Source of the DNA: Candidatus Puniceispirillum marinum IMCC1322
GTDB taxonomy: Bacteria > Pseudomonadota > Alphaproteobacteria > Puniceispirillales > Puniceispirillaceae
DNA: 64,000 bases
Direction: 5' to 3'
NCBI RefSeq assembly: GCF_000024465.1
Contig: NC_014010.1
Coordinates: 2,455,001-2,519,000 of the forward strand
A model generated the notes under the pieces. That model was not told where the DNA came from. It saw only the letters and a list, made by a program, of their open reading frames with translations, and made no database searches. Shown piece by piece: positions 62,930 to 64,000 of this stretch (its first letter is position 1; each line of letters begins with the position of its first letter). The translations under genes and the position numbers were made by a program.

Positions 62930-64000
62930 GTGAACAATATGGGACGTAATATTATTATCTGGCTCATTTTTGGAGCGGCCTTATTTGGGCTTTTTAATCT
63001 GTTCCAACAGCCATCAACGACACCGCAGACCAATCAGGTTGCCTATTCTGATTTTATCGCTGAGGTCGAAGGCCAGCAGATTGTCGAAGTTGTTATCGAT
63101 GGTCGCAACCTGACAGGTAAATCCAAATCAGGCCGGATCGTGTCCAGTGTCATGCCTGAGGGAACCGATGTTGTGACGGTACTTGACGCAAATGATGTCC
63201 GCATCATTGCCAGTCCCGAAGAAAGTAATATGCCGGGGCTGTTCTCGATTCTTCTGTCATGGTTCCCGATGCTTTTATTCATCGGCGTCTGGATTTTCTT
63301 CATGCGACAGATGCAAGGTGGCTCACGCGGTGCGATGGGCTTTGGCAAATCACGTGCAAAATTGCTGACCGAACATCAGGGTCGCACAACTTTTGAAGAT
63401 GTTGCCGGCATTGATGAAGCCAAGACCGAGCTTGAAGAAGTTGTCGAGTTTCTGAAAGATCCCGGTAAATTTCAGCGTCTAGGTGGTAAAATTCCTAAAG
63501 GTGTTTTGCTGGTGGGACCGCCAGGAACTGGTAAAACATTGCTTGCTAAAGCTATCGCTGGCGAGGCGAATGTTCCGTTCTTTACCATTTCAGGTTCTGA
63601 TTTTGTCGAAATGTTTGTTGGTGTTGGCGCCAGCCGTGTTCGTGACATGTTCGAGCAAGGCAAAAAGAACGCGCCATGTATTATTTTCATCGATGAAATC
63701 GACGCCGTTGGCCGGCATCGTGGTGCTGGTCTTGGCGGGGGTAATGACGAACGCGAACAGACCTTGAACCAGATGCTTGTTGAGATGGATGGTTTCGAAG
63801 CGAATGAAGGGGTAATCCTGATCGCCGCAACGAACCGTCCGGATGTGCTTGATCCGGCTTTATTACGCCCTGGGCGTTTTGACCGTCAGGTTGTGGTGCC
63901 AAACCCGGATGTAATGGGTCGTGAAAAAATTCTTAAAGTGCATATGCGCAAAACACCGCTTGCCGAAGGTGTAGAGCCACGTATTATCGCCCGCGGTACC
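62930..64000 (+). CDS. ftsH: ATP-dependent zinc protease FtsH (3' end outside window)
   Basis: Membrane-anchored AAA+ protease, 357 residues visible and open to the end of the window. GTG 62930 gives [20 protein letters not shown], the family N-terminus with the first membrane helix; the second ([19 protein letters not shown]) is near residue 110. Walker [19 protein letters not shown], Walker [15 protein letters not shown] and the second region of homology [19 protein letters not shown] are intact. The HExxH protease site lies beyond the window. It degrades membrane and heat-shock proteins. Confidence 0.96.
   Translation, partial: MNNMGRNIIIWLIFGAALFGLFNLFQQPSTTPQTNQVAYSDFIAEVEGQQIVEVVIDGRNLTGKSKSGRIVSSVMPEGTDVVTVLDANDVRIIASPEESNMPGLFSILLSWFPMLLFIGVWIFFMRQMQGGSRGAMGFGKSRAKLLTEHQGRTTFEDVAGIDEAKTELEEVVEFLKDPGKFQRLGGKIPKGVLLVGPPGTGKTLLAKAIAGEANVPFFTISGSDFVEMFVGVGASRVRDMFEQGKKNAPCIIFIDEIDAVGRHRGAGLGGGNDEREQTLNQMLVEMDGFEANEGVILIAATNRPDVLDPALLRPGRFDRQVVVPNPDVMGREKILKVHMRKTPLAEGVEPRIIARGT

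Overview
The window looks like a chromosome segment of a free-living marine alphaproteobacterium. The SAR116 group (Puniceispirillum-like) is my best guess. This rests on the alphaproteobacterial order ruvCAB-ybgC-tolQRAB-pal-ybgF-tilS-ftsH, the 6S RNA beside zapA and the 5-formyl-THF cyclo-ligase gene, the Tol-Pal type envelope, the cysteate/cysteine lyase and the short gene spacing. The species is inference; no rRNA or marker tree can be built here.

Layout. 1-11.3 kb: accessory and metabolic genes, comprising a large lipoprotein-like metzincin protease, a CuyA/DcyD-type PLP lyase, an exported protein of unknown function, an NADPH-FMN reductase, a LysE exporter, an orphan hydantoinase-A protein with a class I glutamine amidotransferase, a ribbon-helix-helix protein and an RlmD-type rRNA methyltransferase. 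11.3-29.4 kb: a phage-derived particle cluster. A divergent S24 (cI/LexA-like) repressor and a DUF6362 protein are followed by terminase, DUF4055-type portal, a possible scaffold, P22-like coat, adaptor/stopper/terminator genes, tail tube, a very short tape measure and lambda-type M-L-K-I-J tail-tip genes. A porin with its own terminator comes next, then a lysis cassette (DUF6127-like, GTA-type 3TM holin, GH24 endolysin). I see no integrase, excisionase, replication gene, tRNA or att repeat. The same palindrome, ATAGGA-N4-TCCTAT, lies in the repressor/DUF6362 gap and just before the terminase genes, so one repressor probably controls the cluster.

29.4-49.2 kb: housekeeping genes. These are polyprenyl diphosphate synthase, DUF2007, a TrmN6-like methyltransferase, an S49 peptidase with a 17-bp tandem repeat upstream, glyQS, ppdK, rpmE, an ABC exporter, a MotA/MotB-like envelope pair, suhB, efp, gap and tkt. 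49.2-64 kb: a coiled-coil protein, zapA, 6S RNA, ygfA, a YmdB-type phosphoesterase, yebC, ruvCAB and the complete Tol-Pal locus, then tilS and a 3'-truncated ftsH.

The most interesting part is the 11.3-29.4 kb cluster. It has everything needed to build, fill and release a short-tailed siphovirus-like particle but no visible means of moving or replicating itself, and its head and tail families are not the standard Rhodobacter GTA set. I interpret it as a candidate undescribed gene transfer agent or domesticated prophage under SOS-type repressor control. A defective prophage remains the main alternative.
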